Below, in pieces: positions 31,657-44,585 of a stretch of 50,500 nt of DNA; the first letter of the stretch is position 1, and every line of letters begins with the position of its first letter. The notes under the pieces are model-generated. The model saw only the letters and a list, made by a program, of their open reading frames with translations, made no database searches and had not been told where the DNA came from. Both the position numbers and the translations under genes were made by a program. Origin of the DNA: Strigamia acuminata (Eukaryota; Arthropoda; Chilopoda; Geophilomorpha; Linotaeniidae); the NCBI GenBank assembly GCA_949358305.1, contig CASHSZ010000121.1, positions 92,501 through 143,000 on the forward strand, in the 5' to 3' direction.

Positions 31657-34600
31657 GGCCCGTTAACGGCCCGTTAACGGCCCGTCAACGGCCCGTCAAC
31701 GGCCCGCAACGGCCCGCACGGGCCGTTAACGGGCCGTCGACGATCCCGTCACGATCCCGCAACGGCCCGCACGGGCCGTTAACGGGCCGCTGACGGTCCC
31801 GTCACGATCCCGCAACGGCCCGCACGGGCCGTTAACGGGCCGTCGACGATCCCGTCACGATCCCGCAACGGCCCGTACGGGCCGTTAACGGGCCGCCGAC
31901 GGTCCCGTCACGATCCCGTCACGGCTCGTGCGGGCCGTTAACGGGCCGCCGACAGTCCCGTCACGATCCCGTCACGGCCTGTGCGGGCCGTTAACGGGCC
32001 GTTAACGGGCCGTTAACGGCCCGTTAACGGCGTAAAACCAAAAACAGGATTCGAGATTAATGTCTATGAATGTTGTACGCGTTTTCACGTACGTGTTGTC
32101 GGTTGTTGATTTTTTCGATTTACGCCGTAACGGCCCGTTAACGGCCCGTTAACGGCCCGTCAACGGCCCGTCAACGGCCCGCAACGGCCCGCACGGGCCG
32201 TTAACGGGCCGTCGACGATCCCGTCACGATCCCGCAACGGCCCGCACGGGCCGTTAACGGGCCGCTGACGGTCCCGTCACGATCCCGTCACGGCCTTCGT
32301 TCCCGGACTTCGGCTCGCCGACGGCCCGTACGACCTCACGCGGGCCGTTAACGGGCCGTTAACGGCCCGTTAACGGCCCGTTAACGGCGTAAAACCAAAA
32401 ACAGGATTCGAGATTAATGTCTATGAATGTTGTACGCGTTTTCATGTACGTGTTGTCGGTTGTTGATTTTTTCGATTCACGCCGTAACGGCCCGTTAACG
32501 GCCCGTTAACGGCCCGTCAACGGCCCGTCAACGGCCCGCAACGGCCCGCACGGGCCGTTAACGGGCCGTCGACGATCCCGTCACGATCCCGCAACGGCCC
32601 GCACGGGCCGTTAACGGGCCGCTGACGGTCCCGTCACGATCCCGCAACGGCCCGCACGGGCCGTTAACGGGCCGTCGACGATCCCGTCACGATCCCGCAA
32701 CGGCCCGTACGGGCCGTTAACGGGCCGCCGACGGTCCCGTCACGATCCCGTCACGGCTCGTGCGGGCCGTTAACGGGCCGCCGACAGTCCCGTCACGATC
32801 CCGTCACGGCCTGTGCGGGCCGTTAACGGGCCGTTAACGGGCCGTTAACGGCCCGTTAACGGCGTAAAACCAAAAACAGGATTCGAGATTAATGTCTATG
32901 AATGTTGTACGCGTTTTCACGTACGTGTTGTCGGTTGTTGATTTTTTCGATTTACGCCGTAACGGCCCGTTAACGGCCCGTTAACGGCCCGTCAACGGCC
33001 CGTCAACGGCCCGCAACGGCCCGCACGGGCCGTTAACGGGCCGTCGACGATCCCGTCACGATCCCGCAACGGCCCGCACGGGCCGTTAACGGGCCGCTGA
33101 CGGTCCCGTCACGATCCCGTCACGGCCTTCGTTCCCGGACTTCGGCTCGCCGACGGCCCGTACGACCTCACGCGGGCCGTTAACGGGCCGTTAACGGCCC
33201 GTTAACGGCCCGTTAACGGCGTAAAACCAAAAACAGGATTCGAGATTAATGTCTATGAATGTTGTACGCGTTTTCATGTACGTGTTGTCGGTTGTTGATT
33301 TTTTCGATTCACGCCGTAACGGCCCGTTAACGGCCCGTTAACGGCCCGTCAACGGCCCGTCAACGGCCCGCAACGGCCCGCACGGGCCGTTAACGGGCCG
33401 TCGACGATCCCGTCACGATCCCGCAACGGCCCGCACGGGCCGTTAACGGGCCGCTGACGGTCCCGTCACGATCCCGCAACGGCCCGCACGGGCCGTTAAC
33501 GGGCCGTCGACGATCCCGTCACGATCCCGCAACGGCCCGTACGGGCCGTTAACGGGCCGCCGACGGTCCCGTCACGATCCCGTCACGGCTCGTGCGGGCC
33601 GTTAACGGGCCGCCGACAGTCCCGTCACGATCCCGTCACGGCCTGTGCGGGCCGTTAACGGGCCGTTAACGGGCCGTTAACGGCCCGTTAACGGCGTAAA
33701 ACCAAAAACAGGATTCGAGATTAATGTCTATGAATGTTGTACGCGTTTTCACGTACGTGTTGTCGGTTGTTGATTTTTTCGATTTACGCCGTAACGGCCC
33801 GTTAACGGCCCGTTAACGGCCCGTCAACGGCCCGTCAACGGCCCGCAACGGCCCGCACGGGCCGTTAACGGGCCGTCGACGATCCCGTCACGATCCCGCA
33901 ACGGCCCGCACGGGCCGTTAACGGGCCGCTGACGGTCCCGTCACGATCCCGTCACGGCCTTCGTTCCCGGACTTCGGCTCGCCGACGGCCCGTACGACCT
34001 CACGCGGGCCGTTAACGGGCCGTTAACGGCCCGTTAACGGCCCGTTAACGGCGTAAAACCAAAAACAGGATTCGAGATTAATGTCTATGAATGTTGTACG
34101 CGTTTTCATGTACGTGTTGTCGGTTGTTGATTTTTTCGATTCACGCCGTAACGGCCCGTTAACGGCCCGTTAACGGCCCGTCAACGGCCCGTCAACGGCC
34201 CGCAACGGCCCGCACGGGCCGTTAACGGGCCGTCGACGATCCCGTCACGATCCCGCAACGGCCCGCACGGGCCGTTAACGGGCCGCTGACGGTCCCGTCA
34301 CGATCCCGCAACGGCCCGCACGGGCCGTTAACGGGCCGTCGACGATCCCGTCACGATCCCGCAACGGCCCGTACGGGCCGTTAACGGGCCGCCGACGGTC
34401 CCGTCACGATCCCGTCACGGCTCGTGCGGGCCGTTAACGGGCCGCCGACAGTCCCGTCACGATCCCGTCACGGCCTGTGCGGGCCGTTAACGGGCCGTTA
34501 ACGGGCCGTTAACGGCCCGTTAACGGCGTAAAACCAAAAACAGGATTCGAGATTAATGTCTATGAATGTTGTACGCGTTTTCACGTACGTGTTGTCGGTT

Positions 34601-36010
34601 GTTGATTTTTTCGATTTACGCCGTAACGGCCCGTTAACGGCCCGTTAACGGCCCGTCAACGGCCCGTCAACGGCCCGCAACGGCCCGCACGGGCCGTTAA
34701 CGGGCCGTCGACGATCCCGTCACGATCCCGCAACGGCCCGCACGGGCCGTTAACGGGCCGCTGACGGTCCCGTCACGATCCCGTCACGGCCTTCGTTCCC
34801 GGACTTCGGCTCGCCGACGGCCCGTACGACCTCACGCGGGCCGTTAACGGGCCGTTAACGGCCCGTTAACGGCCCGTTAACGGCGTAAAACCAAAAACAG
34901 GATTCGAGATTAATGTCTATGAATGTTGTACGCGTTTTCATGTACGTGTTGTCGGTTGTTGATTTTTTCGATTCACGCCGTAACGGCCCGTTAACGGCCC
35001 GTTAACGGCCCGTCAACGGCCCGTCAACGGCCCGCAACGGCCCGCACGGGCCGTTAACGGGCCGTCGACGATCCCGTCACGATCCCGCAACGGCCCGCAC
35101 GGGCCGTTAACGGGCCGCTGACGGTCCCGTCACGATCCCGCAACGGCCCGCACGGGCCGTTAACGGGCCGTCGACGATCCCGTCACGATCCCGCAACGGC
35201 CCGCACGGGCCGTTAACGGGCCGCTGACGGTCCCGTCACGATCCCGCAACGGCCCGCACGGGCCGTTAACGGGCCGTCGACGGTCCCGTCACGATCCCGC
35301 AACGGCCCGCACGGGCCGTTAACGGCCCGTTAACGGCCCGTTAACGGCCCGTTAACGGGGCAAAACCGAAAACAGGATTCGAGATTAATGTCTATGAATG
35401 TTGTACGCGTTTTCATGTACGTGTTGTCGGTTGTTGATTTTTTCGATTCACGCCGTAACGGCCCGTTAACGGCCCGTTAACGGCCCGTCAACGGCCCGTC
35501 AACGGCCCGCAACGGCCCGCACGGGCCGTTAACGGGCCGTCGACGATCCCGTCACGATCCCGCAACGGCCCGCACGGGCCGTTAACGGGCCGCTGACGGT
35601 CCCGTCACGATCCCGTCACGGCCTTCGTTCCCGGACTTCGGCTCGCCGACGGCCCGTACGACCTCACGCGGGCCGTTAACGGGCCGTTAACGGGCCGTTA
35701 ACGGCCCGTTAACGGCGTAAAACCAAAAACAGGATTCGAGATTAATGTCTATGAATGTTGTACGCGTTTTCACGTACGTGTTGTCGGTTGTTGATTTTTT
35801 CGATTTACGCCGTAACGGCCCGTTAACGGCCCGTTAACGGCCCGTCAACGGCCCGTCAACGGCCCGCATGGAGTCGTACGGGCCGTTAACGGGCCGCCGA
35901 CGGTCCCGTCACGATCCCGTCACGGCCCGTGCGGGCCGTTAACGGGCCGCCAACGGTCCCGTCACGATCCCGTCACGGCTCGTGCGGGCCGTTAACGGGC
36001 CGCCGACAGT
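31657..36010. repeat. 833-bp higher-order satellite repeats, left arm after the copia insertion
   Basis: The core marker GTAAAACCAAAAACAGG recurs with alternating spacings of about 358 and 475 bp (32031, 32389, 32864, 33221, 33697, 34054, 34529, 34886, ...). That gives a dimeric unit of 832-833 bp repeated about four times with almost no differences. Such near-identity implies recent unequal exchange or conversion. Variant cores (GGGCAAAACCGAAAACAGG) appear at 35357 and in the right arm. Confidence 0.9.
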
Positions 36011-37925
36011 CCCGTCACGATCCCGTAACGGGCTGAAAACGGGAAAACTGAAAGAGTCGGGTGCGAGACCACGTGACCCGGAGTGTGGTTTTTGGGGGCG
36101 AGGGCCGTGACGCGCCGTGACGCGCCCCGAGTCGGATCAAGAGGCGACCCGGTCGGAAACCGAACCTCGGGGTTCCTCGAGGCGTGGTTTTTTGGGGACG
36201 GGGGGAGGGGGGGGGGGGGGATCGGGTCGCGTGCTCCGACCGCGCCGCAACGCGATGTGGGTCGGTCACCAACTTTTGTCAATTTTTGACAAATTTCCAC
36301 GGAATTTCAGCAACATTTTACGAGACGTTTCTGCCCGACTAGACACGTTTCCGCAGGTTTTAGCAAAACAACGTTAAATTCTGTGGAAATTTATCAAATG
36401 TTGACAAAATTCTGTGCAAGTTTTGTCAGATACTTACTTACTTACGATATAAACTCGAACGTCGTCCATCGACACTCTCAACATTCCACCGGACATTTTC
36501 CGGAAGAGTTTGTCCCGATCGGGACCACGCCTCGACGAAGCCCGGGACCCGGTTTCCGACCGGGTCGTTTTTGGCCCAAGTCACGGCGCGTCGCGGCGCT
36601 TTCGGAGCACGCGACCCGATCCCCCCCTCCCCCCGTTCTCAAAAACCACGCCTCGACGAAGCCCGGGACCCGGTTTCCGACCGGGTCGTTTTTGGCCCAA
36701 GTCACGGCGCGTCGCGGCGCGTTCGGAGCACATGAACCGATCCCCCCTCCCTCCCGTCACAAAAACCACGTTTTAGCGAAACCCTTGACCGGTCACAAAA
36801 CCCACCGAACACCGAAAAGCAACGAACAAAACGCGCTCGGTCGCACGAACTACTCGGCCAAAACAACATCCGCAAATTCCGCATCACAGTCGCGATCAAC
36901 GAAACAACGTATAGGCCGCCGTAATGTTAAAAAGCGGGACCCTTTCGCCCCCGACAAAATCCGCACACATACCCCAAGGTTAAGCGCCGACTGGTCCCCG
37001 TCCGGCCGCGTCCGGGCGTCGCGTCCGCACGCCTGCTTTGCCTATCCTTCGGAAGCGAGTGCACCCGCAAAATCCGCACTTTGGGAGTGACTATTCCTCG
37101 GATTCCGGCCGGACCAAACTCTTCCGGAAAATGTCCGGGGGAATGCTGAGAGTGCCGATAGACGACATTCGATTTTATGTCGTGGGTTTTTGTGCGGTTT
37201 GCGCCGTGTTTATTATTCGTACGAGATTTGGTATTTTCGCAGGGTTGTTGTCGCGCGAGATTCATCGGGGTAAAGCGAGTTCATCAACGACCTCGCCGGT
37301 GAATGTTGCTAAAAATCTGTGCAAGTGTTGTCAAATATTGCCGTGATTCGATGGAATTTTTGTCAGACATTGGGAAATTTTTTTTGACTTGTCCAACGCG
37401 CCAGTAAATCGAGCGTCCACACGCGCCCACATGCGTGAACAGTGCACTCGCCCTCCGCGCCCCGTCGGCGTAGGCGCCGGCCGTCCCCCCTTTCTCTCTC
37501 TCTCTCTCTCTTCCGCCCGGGAATCGCCCTTCCGCCCGTCACCGAATTTTGTCAATATCTGATAAATTTCCACAGAATTGCAGCGACATTGTACGGGATA
37601 TTTCTGCCCGATTTGACGGACTTATGTAAAACATTGTTGAAATTCCGTGGAAATTTATAAAATATTGACAAAGGTTGGTGACCGACCCACGGCGCGTTGC
37701 GGCGCGGTCGGAGCACGCGACCCAATCCCCCCCTCCCCCCGTCCCCAAAAAACCACGCCCCGAGGAACCCCGAGGTTCGGTTTCCGACCGGGTCGCCTCT
37801 TGATCCGACCCGGGGCGCGTCACGGCGCGGTCGGAGGACGGCCCTCGCCCCCAAAAACCACACTCCGGGTCACGTGGTCTCGCACTCGACTCTCTCAGTT
37901 ATCCCGTTACGGCCCTTGGCCGTAA
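36011..37925. repeat. Centre of the giant inverted repeat: flank modules in mirror order
   Basis: From the left: the GACCACGTG block, a G-run, an AT-rich dyad module, and two copies of a CCCGGGACCCGGTTTCCGACC block. Next come the 285-bp module ending TTAA at about 36984 and a short unique stretch. The right half then has inverted or related modules, ending in the inverse GACCACGTG block at about 37860-37890. No gene is supported. Confidence 0.75.
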
Positions 37926-40900
37926 CGGGCCGTTACGGGATCGTGACGGGACCGTCGGCGGCCCGTTAACGGCCCGCACGGGCCGTGACGGGATCGTGAC
38001 GGGACCGTTGGCGGCCCGTTAACGGCCCGCACGCGCCGTGACGGGACCGTGACGGGACCGTCGGCGGCCCGTTAACGGCCCGTACGACTCCATGCGGGCC
38101 GTTGACGGGCCGTTAACGGGCCGTTAACGGGCCGTTAACGGCGTAAATCGAAAAAATCAACAACCGACAACACGTACGTGAAAACGCGTACAACATTCAT
38201 AGACATTAATCTCGAATCCTGTTTTTGGTTTTACGCCGTTAACGGGCCGTTAACGGGCCGTTAACGGCCCGTTAACGGCCCGTTAACGGCCCGCGTGAGG
38301 TCGTACGGGCCGTCGGCGAGCCGAAGTCCGGGAACGAAGGCCGTGACGGGATCGTGACGGGACTGTCGGCGGCCCGTTAACGGCCCGCACGCGCCGTGAC
38401 GGGACCGTGACGGGACCGTCGGCGGCCCGTTAACGGCCCGTGCGGGCCGTTGCGGGATCGTGACGGGATCGTCGACGGCCCGTTAACGGCCCGTGCGGGC
38501 CGTTGCGGGCCGTTGACGGGCCGTTGACGGGCCGTTAACGGGCCGTTAACGGGCCGTTACGGCGTGAATCGAAAAAATCAACAACCGACAACACGTACAT
38601 GAAAACGCGTACAACATTCATAGACATTAATCTCGAATCCTGTTTTCGGTTTTGCCCCGTTAACGGGCCGTTAACGGGCCGTTAACGGGCCGTTAACGGC
38701 CCGTGCGGGCCGTTGCGGGATCGTGACGGGACCGTCGACGGCCCGTTAACGGCCCGTGCGGGCCGTTGCGGGATCGTGACGGGACCGTCAGCGGCCCGTT
38801 AACGGCCCGTGCGGGCCGTTGCGGGATCGTGACGGGATCGTCGACGGCCCGTTAACGGCCCGTGCGGGCCGTTGCGGGATCGTGACGGGACCGTCAGCGG
38901 CCCGTTAACGGCCCGTGCGGGCCGTTGCGGGATCGTGACGGGATCGTCGACGGCCCGTTAACGGCCCGTGCGGGCCGTTGCGGGCCGTTGACGGGCCGTT
39001 GACGGGCCGTTAACGGGCCGTTAACGGGCCGTTACGGCGTGAATCGAAAAAATCAACAACCGACAACACGTACATGAAAACGCGTACAACATTCATAGAC
39101 ATTAATCTCGAATCCTGTTTTTGGTTTTACGCCGTTAACGGGCCGTTAACGGGCCGTTAACGGCCCGTTAACGGCCCGCGTGAGGTCGTACGGGCCGTCG
39201 GCGAGCCGAAGTCCGGGAACGAAGGCCGTGACGGGATCGTGACGGGACCGTCAGCGGCCCGTTAACGGCCCGTGCGGGCCGTTGCGGGATCGTGACGGGA
39301 TCGTCGACGGCCCGTTAACGGCCCGTGCGGGCCGTTGCGGGCCGTTGACGGGCCGTTGACGGGCCGTTAACGGGCCGTTAACGGGCCGTTACGGCGTGAA
39401 TCGAAAAAATCAACAACCGACAACACGTACATGAAAACGCGTACAACATTCATAGACATTAATCTCGAATCCTGTTTTCGGTTTTGCCCCGTTAACGGGC
39501 CGTTAACGGGCCGTTAACGGGCCGTTAACGGCCCGTGCGGGCCGTTGCGGGATCGTGACGGGACCGTCGACGGCCCGTTAACGGCCCGTGCGGGCCGTTG
39601 CGGGATCGTGACGGGACCGTCAGCGGCCCGTTAACGGCCCGTGCGGGCCGTTGCGGGATCGTGACGGGATCGTCGACGGCCCGTTAACGGCCCGTGCGGG
39701 CCGTTGCGGGATCGTGACGGGACCGTCAGCGGCCCGTTAACGGCCCGTGCGGGCCGTTGCGGGATCGTGACGGGATCGTCGACGGCCCGTTAACGGCCCG
39801 TGCGGGCCGTTGCGGGCCGTTGACGGGCCGTTGACGGGCCGTTAACGGGCCGTTAACGGGCCGTTACGGCGTGAATCGAAAAAATCAACAACCGACAACA
39901 CGTACGTGAAAACGCGTACAACATTCATAGACATTAATCTCGAATCCTGTTTTCGGTTTTGCCCCGTTAACGGGCCGTTAACGGGCCGTTAACGGGCCGT
40001 TAACGGCCCGTGCGGGCCGTTGCGGGATCGTGACGGGACCGTCGACGGCCCGTTAACGGCCCGTGCGGGCCGTTGCGGGATCGTGACGGGACCGTCAGCG
40101 GCCCGTTAACGGCCCGTGCGGGCCGTTGCGGGATCGTGACGGGATCGTCGACGGCCCGTTAACGGCCCGTGCGGGCCGTTGCGGGATCGTGACGGGACCG
40201 TCAGCGGCCCGTTAACGGCCCGTGCGGGCCGTTGCGGGATCGTGACGGGATCGTCGACGGCCCGTTAACGGCCCGTGCGGGCCGTTGCGGGCCGTTGACG
40301 GGCCGTTGACGGGCCGTTAACGGGCCGTTAACGGGCCGTTACGGCGTGAATCGAAAAAATCAACAACCGACAACACGTACATGAAAACGCGTACAACATT
40401 CATAGACATTAATCTCGAATCCTGTTTTTGGTTTTACGCCGTTAACGGGCCGTTAACGGGCCGTTAACGGCCCGTTAACGGCCCGCGTGAGGTCGTACGG
40501 GCCGTCGGCGAGCCGAAGTCCGGGAACGAAGGCCGTGACGGGATCGTGACGGGACCGTCAGCGGCCCGTTAACGGCCCGTGCGGGCCGTTGCGGGATCGT
40601 GACGGGATCGTCGACGGCCCGTTAACGGCCCGTGCGGGCCGTTGCGGGCCGTTGACGGGCCGTTGACGGGCCGTTAACGGGCCGTTAACGGGCCGTTACG
40701 GCGTAAATCGAAAAAATCAACAACCGACAACACGTACGTGAAAACGCGTACAACATTCATAGACATTAATCTCGAATCCTGTTTTTGGTTTTACGCCGTT
40801 AACGGGCCGTTAACGGCCCGTTAACGGCCCGTTAACGGCCCGCACAGGCCGTGACGGGATCGTGACGGGACTGTCGGCGGCCCGTTAACGGCCCGCACGA

Positions 40901-41400
40901 GCCGTGACGGGATCGTGACGGGACCGTCGGCAGCCCGTTAACGGCCCGTACGACTCCATGCGGGCCGTTGACGGGATCGTGACGGGACCGTCGGCAGCCC
41001 GTTAACGGCCCGCACGGGCCGTGACGGGATCGTGACGGGACCGTCGGCGGCCCGTTAACGGCCCGCACGGGCCGTGACGGGATCGTGACGGGACCGTCGG
41101 CGGCCCGTTAACGGCCCGCACGAGCCGTGACGGGATCGTGACGGGACCGTTGGCGGCCCGTTAACGGCCCGCACGGGCCGTGACGGGATCGTGACGGGAC
41201 CGTCGGCGGCCCGTTAACGGCTTGTACGGGCCGTTACGGGATCGTGACGGGACCGTCGGCGGCCCGTTAACGGCCCGCACGGGCCGTTAACGGGGTCGTT
41301 ACGGGACCGTCGGCGGCCCGTGCGGCGGCCTCGCCAACCTCGTGCGGCCCGTTAACGGCCCGTACGGGCCGTTACGGGGCCGTTGCGGGATCGTCGGCGG
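37926..41400. repeat. CCGTTAACGG satellite, right arm (inverted)
   Basis: The same repeats run in the opposite orientation. The inverted core (ATTCATAGACATTAATCTCG) recurs near 38196, 38617, 39091, 39449, 39922, 40399 and 40756, at spacings of about 421, 474, 358, 473, 477 and 357 bp. The outermost 1,368 bp of the arm mirror 23806-25173 exactly in length. Confidence 0.9.
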
Positions 41401-41995
41401 CCCGTTAACGGCCCGCACGGGACAACGGGCGCCAACGAGCGCCGGTAGTCCCGGTAATTTGTTTCAAAATAAATATTTGTCACCGTCTCCCCTCCCTCCT
41501 CCTCCTCCCCCTCCTCTCCCTCTCGAGGCCAGACACGGCCGCTCCAAAATACGAACCACGACGATGCCTCCGTACCGATAGACCGAGTGGGTCGCGCGAC
41601 AGACAATGCGCGCAAACTACCGTCGGCGCACGGTGTGCACGGCGCAACACCACGGAAGTAACTACCGGTGCGCCCCTCGTGCGTGCGAGGCAACCCCGAG
41701 CTCGCTTAAAGAAGCCACGCAACAACAACCGAGTTCGTTTATCTATTTATTTATTTTTTATTCGTCTAGCATTTTAAACGAATCGATGAAAACAAATGAA
41801 AACAAACAAACAAATTAATAAACAAATCGAATACATAAAAAAATAAAATAAAATAAAATAAAATAAAATAAAATAAAGATGAAATGAAATGAAATAAAAT
41901 GAAATATTGGCCGTTTCGATCCTCGATGTCGCCTTTATCTGCCTATCCATCTATTCTGAAATGAGAGAAGAAAAGATGAGTATTCGAAGAGGCGC

Positions 41996-42774
41996 TTAGT
42001 GGAGAATTCGCTCACTGTCCCGTTTCTTCGACTCGCGGGTAACCGCCGGTGCGTCGGAGGAGCCACCAGTGTTGGGTGGCGGCTAAAAAAAAAAAAAAAA
42101 AAAAAAAAACGAATGTTTGTCGAAATACGGGGAAAAAAAGGTGCGTACATGCACGGTGAACGTTTTCCACCGACTGACTCACTCACCATGCGCATCAGCA
42201 TTCTAACTATAGCGCGGTGCGCGTCCAACGCCAAACGCGAGAACACGGGGCCTCCAGCCGGGAGCAACTCGACTCCATCGGCGACGTCTCGGTCGTCGCT
42301 CTCTTCCTCCTCTTCCTCTTCATCTTCTTCTTCTTCCTCTTCTTCTCCTTCTCCTCCCTCTCCTCCTTCTTCGCCCTCTCCCTCCTCCGCCACTGTCTTT
42401 GCCGGAGCCTCCAGCCCGCCCGACAAGGGAGCGGCGGACGACGTAGATGGGACGGCGTCGCTCGACGACGAGGCGACGACGCGCGCTGGCGACGATTCTC
42501 CGTCTTGACGCGGCTGGAAAATGGAGGGGGAATAGGCGAATGAATAGACGAATGAACGACGACAATCTTGACGGGATACCTTTTTGGTTGGCGCCGGATC
42601 GCCCGCTTCCCCGGGACGCTTTACCGTTCGCTGCGTCTCCGGCGACTGTGGCTGCGTCGGCGTCTCCGACGTCCCCGGTGACGGTGGTTGCGACGGTAGC
42701 TGCGACTGCGGCGGCTGCAGCTGCGTCAGCGCCTCGTTCTCGCTCCCACTCTCGCTCTCGTTTTCGATCGGCAT
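41996..42774 (-). CDS. Three-exon gene for a disordered acidic protein, 202 residues
   Basis: The exons are 42580-42774, 42187-42513 and 41996-42082, all phase 0, with donors GTATCC and GTGAGT and acceptors TTCCAG and TTTTAG. The start is ATG at 42772-42774 and the stop is TAA at 41996-41998. The protein opens MPIENESESGSENEALTQLQ and is Pro/Gln/Ser/Thr-rich. It carries a basic KR/KK patch near residue 50-65 and a long Glu/Asp run in exon 2. It then has a possible short helix (LALDAHRAIVRMLMRM) and a basic tail ending SKKRDSERILH. No domain is recognised. The exon lengths divide exactly by three (195, 327 and 87 nt), which supports the model. The large acidic run is encoded by a CTC/TTC-type triplet repeat. 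It lies just outside the right end of the giant inverted repeat. Confidence 0.6.
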
Positions 42775-42791
42775 CTGTAGAGAAGGAATAA

Positions 42792-43581
42792 ATTAAATTA
42801 AATTGAATTAAATCGAAGCGCGAGCGCGGTAAAACCGAAAGAAGAAGGGGTGGAGGTGAGGAAAAGAGACCGAAGGACGAGCGAGAGGGGGGCGCTATAG
42901 TTTCACCGCACGACTCGTTGCACTATACGAATTGCCCCGAAACAAACGCCTATTTATTTCTTTATTTTTTTTTATTTATTCATTCATTCGTTAATCTCGT
43001 CCACTCGTTAAGTTTTATCAAATTCGTTAAACTCGTTCGTCCATTCGTCAAATTGGTCGTTTCGTCTAGCGACGAGAACAACGGCGACGCTAACGTTTAC
43101 GCGAGTAACTCGGTGAGTTCGTGCATTCTGCGCACGCAAAACGCGAACGCGGCCAATTGACAAAATAACATTTTACAAGTAATGGTTTAATAATTTACCT
43201 CCGTGTGCGAAGCGCGTGTCGCGTCCATTGTGTCTGTCTGTCTGATTTTGGCGAATGAACCGACGCGACGCCCGGTGATAACAATGGCGATAATGACACG
43301 CGACGTAGCATACTTCTAGCTAAACAACAATAATAATAATAATTCATTAAAAAAATAAAATGAAATAGAATAATTAAATAAACAAACAAAATAATAAATA
43401 GATAAATAAATAAATAAATAAATAAATAAGTCGAAAATAAATAAACTAGCGGCGGGACGGGCCGAGGTCAGAGATTTTGCTCCGTTCTCGCGTCTGTCTA
43501 TTCCGGGTAGAGGGAGGGAGCGAACGGGCGCGCGCCGGACATCGCTCGGAATTAAAAAACGGGTAACGGGGGAAGACAGAC
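42792..43581. other. Intergenic region, no gene seen
   Basis: AT-rich, with (AAAT)n at about 43397-43440 and an ATT run near 43328-43345. A purine-rich stretch at 42830-42895 may belong to the promoter side of the minus-strand gene, but no clear motif is visible. Confidence 0.5.
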
Positions 43582-44534
43582 AGTCGAAATTTGATTCCCC
43601 GGTCGTGGAATCGACTCCGCGACCCGTGCTTTAACGGTTAATTGGATTATCTTCGTCGTGACTTATCGGGATAAAAATTTTATAGAAAATCGGCCGTATC
43701 GTATTTTATTTTCATCTTCCGAGGGTCTCGCGTCGTCGTTGTGGACGGGAGTCTTCCCGAACACGTTCGACGGGCTTCGCGAATGCTTTCAGATCGGACG
43801 CGGAACTCGGGCCCGCCGCTCGGTCGAGCGGCGCCAGTACCCGCCGAGCGGCGCGGTATCCGATCAAATAACTCCCTTGCTTCGTCACGGTCTCGGACTG
43901 GCCTTCGGGCCGGTCAAAATAACAAATAAATGAATAAATCGAAAATAGAACGCCCCCGTCCCGGCGAGACTAGGGGCGGGTGGCGTCGTTGAGCGGCGGC
44001 AGCGGCGGCGGTAGCCCCGACGACTCGCCCCGAAAATAAGCTCCCGCACCAGCATTCCTTCGTCCGTCTAAACCTCGCAGCGCGTGCGGTCGCGTGCATT
44101 CTACTCGTGTCCGGTGTGGCGATCGGTACAGAGTAAAAAAAAGATCACCCGAAAAAGAAAGACGATTAAAGTTTTAATTCTCCGGTCGTGGAACCGACTT
44201 TGCGGTTCGTGCTTTAACCGTTAATTAGGTTATCTTCGTCGCAACTCGTCGTAATAAAAATTTCACAGAAAATCAGCCGTTTCGTATTTTATTTTCATCT
44301 TCCGGGGGTCTCGCGCCGTCGTTGTGGACGGGAGTCTTCCCGAACACGTTCGATGGGTTTTGCCGACACTTTCAGATCGAATGCGGAACTCGGGCCCGTC
44401 GCTCGGTCGAGCGGCGCCAGTACCCGCCGAGCGGCACGGTATCCGATACCCGTCTTTTTTAAACCTCCCTTGCTTCGTCGGTCTCAGACTGGCCTTCGGG
44501 TCGGTCAAAATAAATAAATAAATAAATAAATGAA

Positions 44535-44585
<51 letters not shown>

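Larger units (their letters stand above)
23806..41705. mobile_element. Giant TTAA-flanked inverted repeat (foldback-like), 17.9 kb with the copia insertion
   Basis: The left end (TTAA at 23802-23805, then GCGAGCTCGGGGTTGCC) is repeated inverted at the right end (GGCAACCCCGAGCTCGC, then TTAA at 41706-41709). The arms pair with a constant coordinate sum of 65511 from 23806/41705 to 25173/40338. That is 1,368 bp with no net indel, and after it the copia element interrupts the left arm. Satellite in opposite orientations continues inward to a centre near 36.8-37.0 kb, where 36445-36530 and 37095-37180 are again inverted copies. Long, internally repetitive inverted arms are the hallmark of foldback elements, and TTAA at both ends recalls piggyBac targets. 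No transposase frame is present. A satellite palindrome formed by inversion or break-fusion is the alternative. Confidence 0.5.
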
